From Pseudomonadota bacterium (lineage in GTDB: Bacteria; Pseudomonadota; Gammaproteobacteria; Burkholderiales; Burkholderiaceae_B), in NCBI GenBank assembly GCA_023437255.1, contig JAEZGR010000302.1, positions 1 through 8,840 of the forward strand: a stretch of 8,840 nucleotides of DNA, read 5' to 3'. Under the pieces are notes generated by a model. That model saw only the letters and a list, made by a program, of their open reading frames with translations, was not told the DNA's origin and did no database searches. Position 1 is the first letter of the stretch; each line of letters starts with the position of its first letter. Positions 8,449 through 8,840 of this stretch are shown in pieces. Position numbers and translations under genes: made by a program.

Positions 8449-8840
8449 ATGAACAAAACGCTCATCATCGCCGAAAAACCCTCCGTTGCCCTCGACATTT
8501 CGCGGGCCCTGGGCGGGTTCACCCGGGAAGGCGATTACTTCGAGAGCGACCGCTACGTGCTGGCGTCCAGCATCGGGCACCTGCTCACCCTCGTCGCACC
8601 GAACGATCCGGTTCGCGGCAAGTGGAGCTTCGCCCATCTGCCTGTGATTCCGCCCAAGTTTGAGCTCGGCCCCACCGACAAGAAAAGCGCCGAGCGGCTG
8701 AAGCTGCTGGTAAAGCTGCTCAAGCGCAAAGACGTCGACAGCGTCATCAACGCATGTGATGCGGGGCGAGAAGGCGAACTCATCTTCCGCTACATCATTC
8801 AGTACTCGGGCGTGAAAAAGCCCATCAAGCGCCTGTGGCT
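8449..8840 (+). CDS. topB: DNA topoisomerase III, N-terminal part (3' end outside the window)
   Basis: The frame opens at ATG 8449 and runs off the window after 130 complete codons. It starts MNKTLIIAEKPSVALDISRA, the opening of the TOPRIM domain of type IA topoisomerases, with the metal-binding and catalytic E9. SSIGHLLTL (40-48), GKWSFAHLPVIPPKFEL (57-73) and INACDAGREGELIFR (100-114) follow; the last is the second TOPRIM acidic motif with D104, E108 and E110. The enzyme relaxes and decatenates DNA through a transient 5'-phosphotyrosine break; its active-site tyrosine lies beyond the window. The DAG in place of the DPD of E. coli TopB matches a topoisomerase III branch that I recall from Burkholderiales and Gram-positive bacteria. 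The GKWSFAHLP stretch favours topoisomerase III over topoisomerase I. It lies 51 bp after gluQ and follows smg in the same direction, a link known in betaproteobacteria. Confidence 0.9.
   Translation, partial: MNKTLIIAEKPSVALDISRALGGFTREGDYFESDRYVLASSIGHLLTLVAPNDPVRGKWSFAHLPVIPPKFELGPTDKKSAERLKLLVKLLKRKDVDSVINACDAGREGELIFRYIIQYSGVKKPIKRLW

Overview
The window is about 8.8 kb of GC-rich, gene-dense, chromosomal DNA, with every recognisable gene on the + strand. Protein content and gene order suggest a betaproteobacterium of the order Burkholderiales, possibly Alcaligenaceae. The reasons are leucine-catabolism genes with aceK among them, followed by smg and a topB of the type found on Burkholderiales chromosomes. 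This assignment comes from remembered protein families and gene neighbourhoods, not from a database search.

Region 1 (1-6915) looks like one catabolic transcription unit. It holds the 3' end of an isovaleryl-CoA dehydrogenase gene, aceK (isocitrate dehydrogenase kinase/phosphatase), an acetyl-CoA C-acetyltransferase, and the carboxyltransferase (beta) and biotin-carrying (alpha) subunits of 3-methylcrotonyl-CoA carboxylase. The intervals are 19 bp, an 8 bp overlap, 102 bp and 12 bp. Together these enzymes cover the isovaleryl-CoA to 3-methylglutaconyl-CoA part of leucine breakdown and the last, thiolytic step from acetoacetyl-CoA to acetyl-CoA. AceK would set how much carbon passes to the glyoxylate bypass when acetyl-CoA is the carbon source. 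The methylglutaconyl-CoA hydratase, HMG-CoA lyase and acetoacetate-activation genes are not in the window.

Region 2 (6916-7045) is a 130 bp intergenic stretch. It has a perfect 9 bp GC-rich hairpin just after the carboxylase alpha gene and a poorly defined leader for the next gene.

Region 3 (7046-8840) is a housekeeping cluster: smg (DUF494), gluQ (glutamyl-queuosine tRNA(Asp) synthetase) and the 5' part of topB (DNA topoisomerase III), which runs off the window. A weak promoter candidate and a short direct repeat lie between gluQ and topB.

I found no mobile element, CRISPR array, tRNA, rRNA, toxin-antitoxin or defence module, and no convincing new system. The points most worth checking are aceK inside a leucine operon, a strong paired hairpin before the carboxylase beta gene, and the smg-gluQ-topB arrangement. 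The long antisense open frames are by-products of high GC and codon bias.
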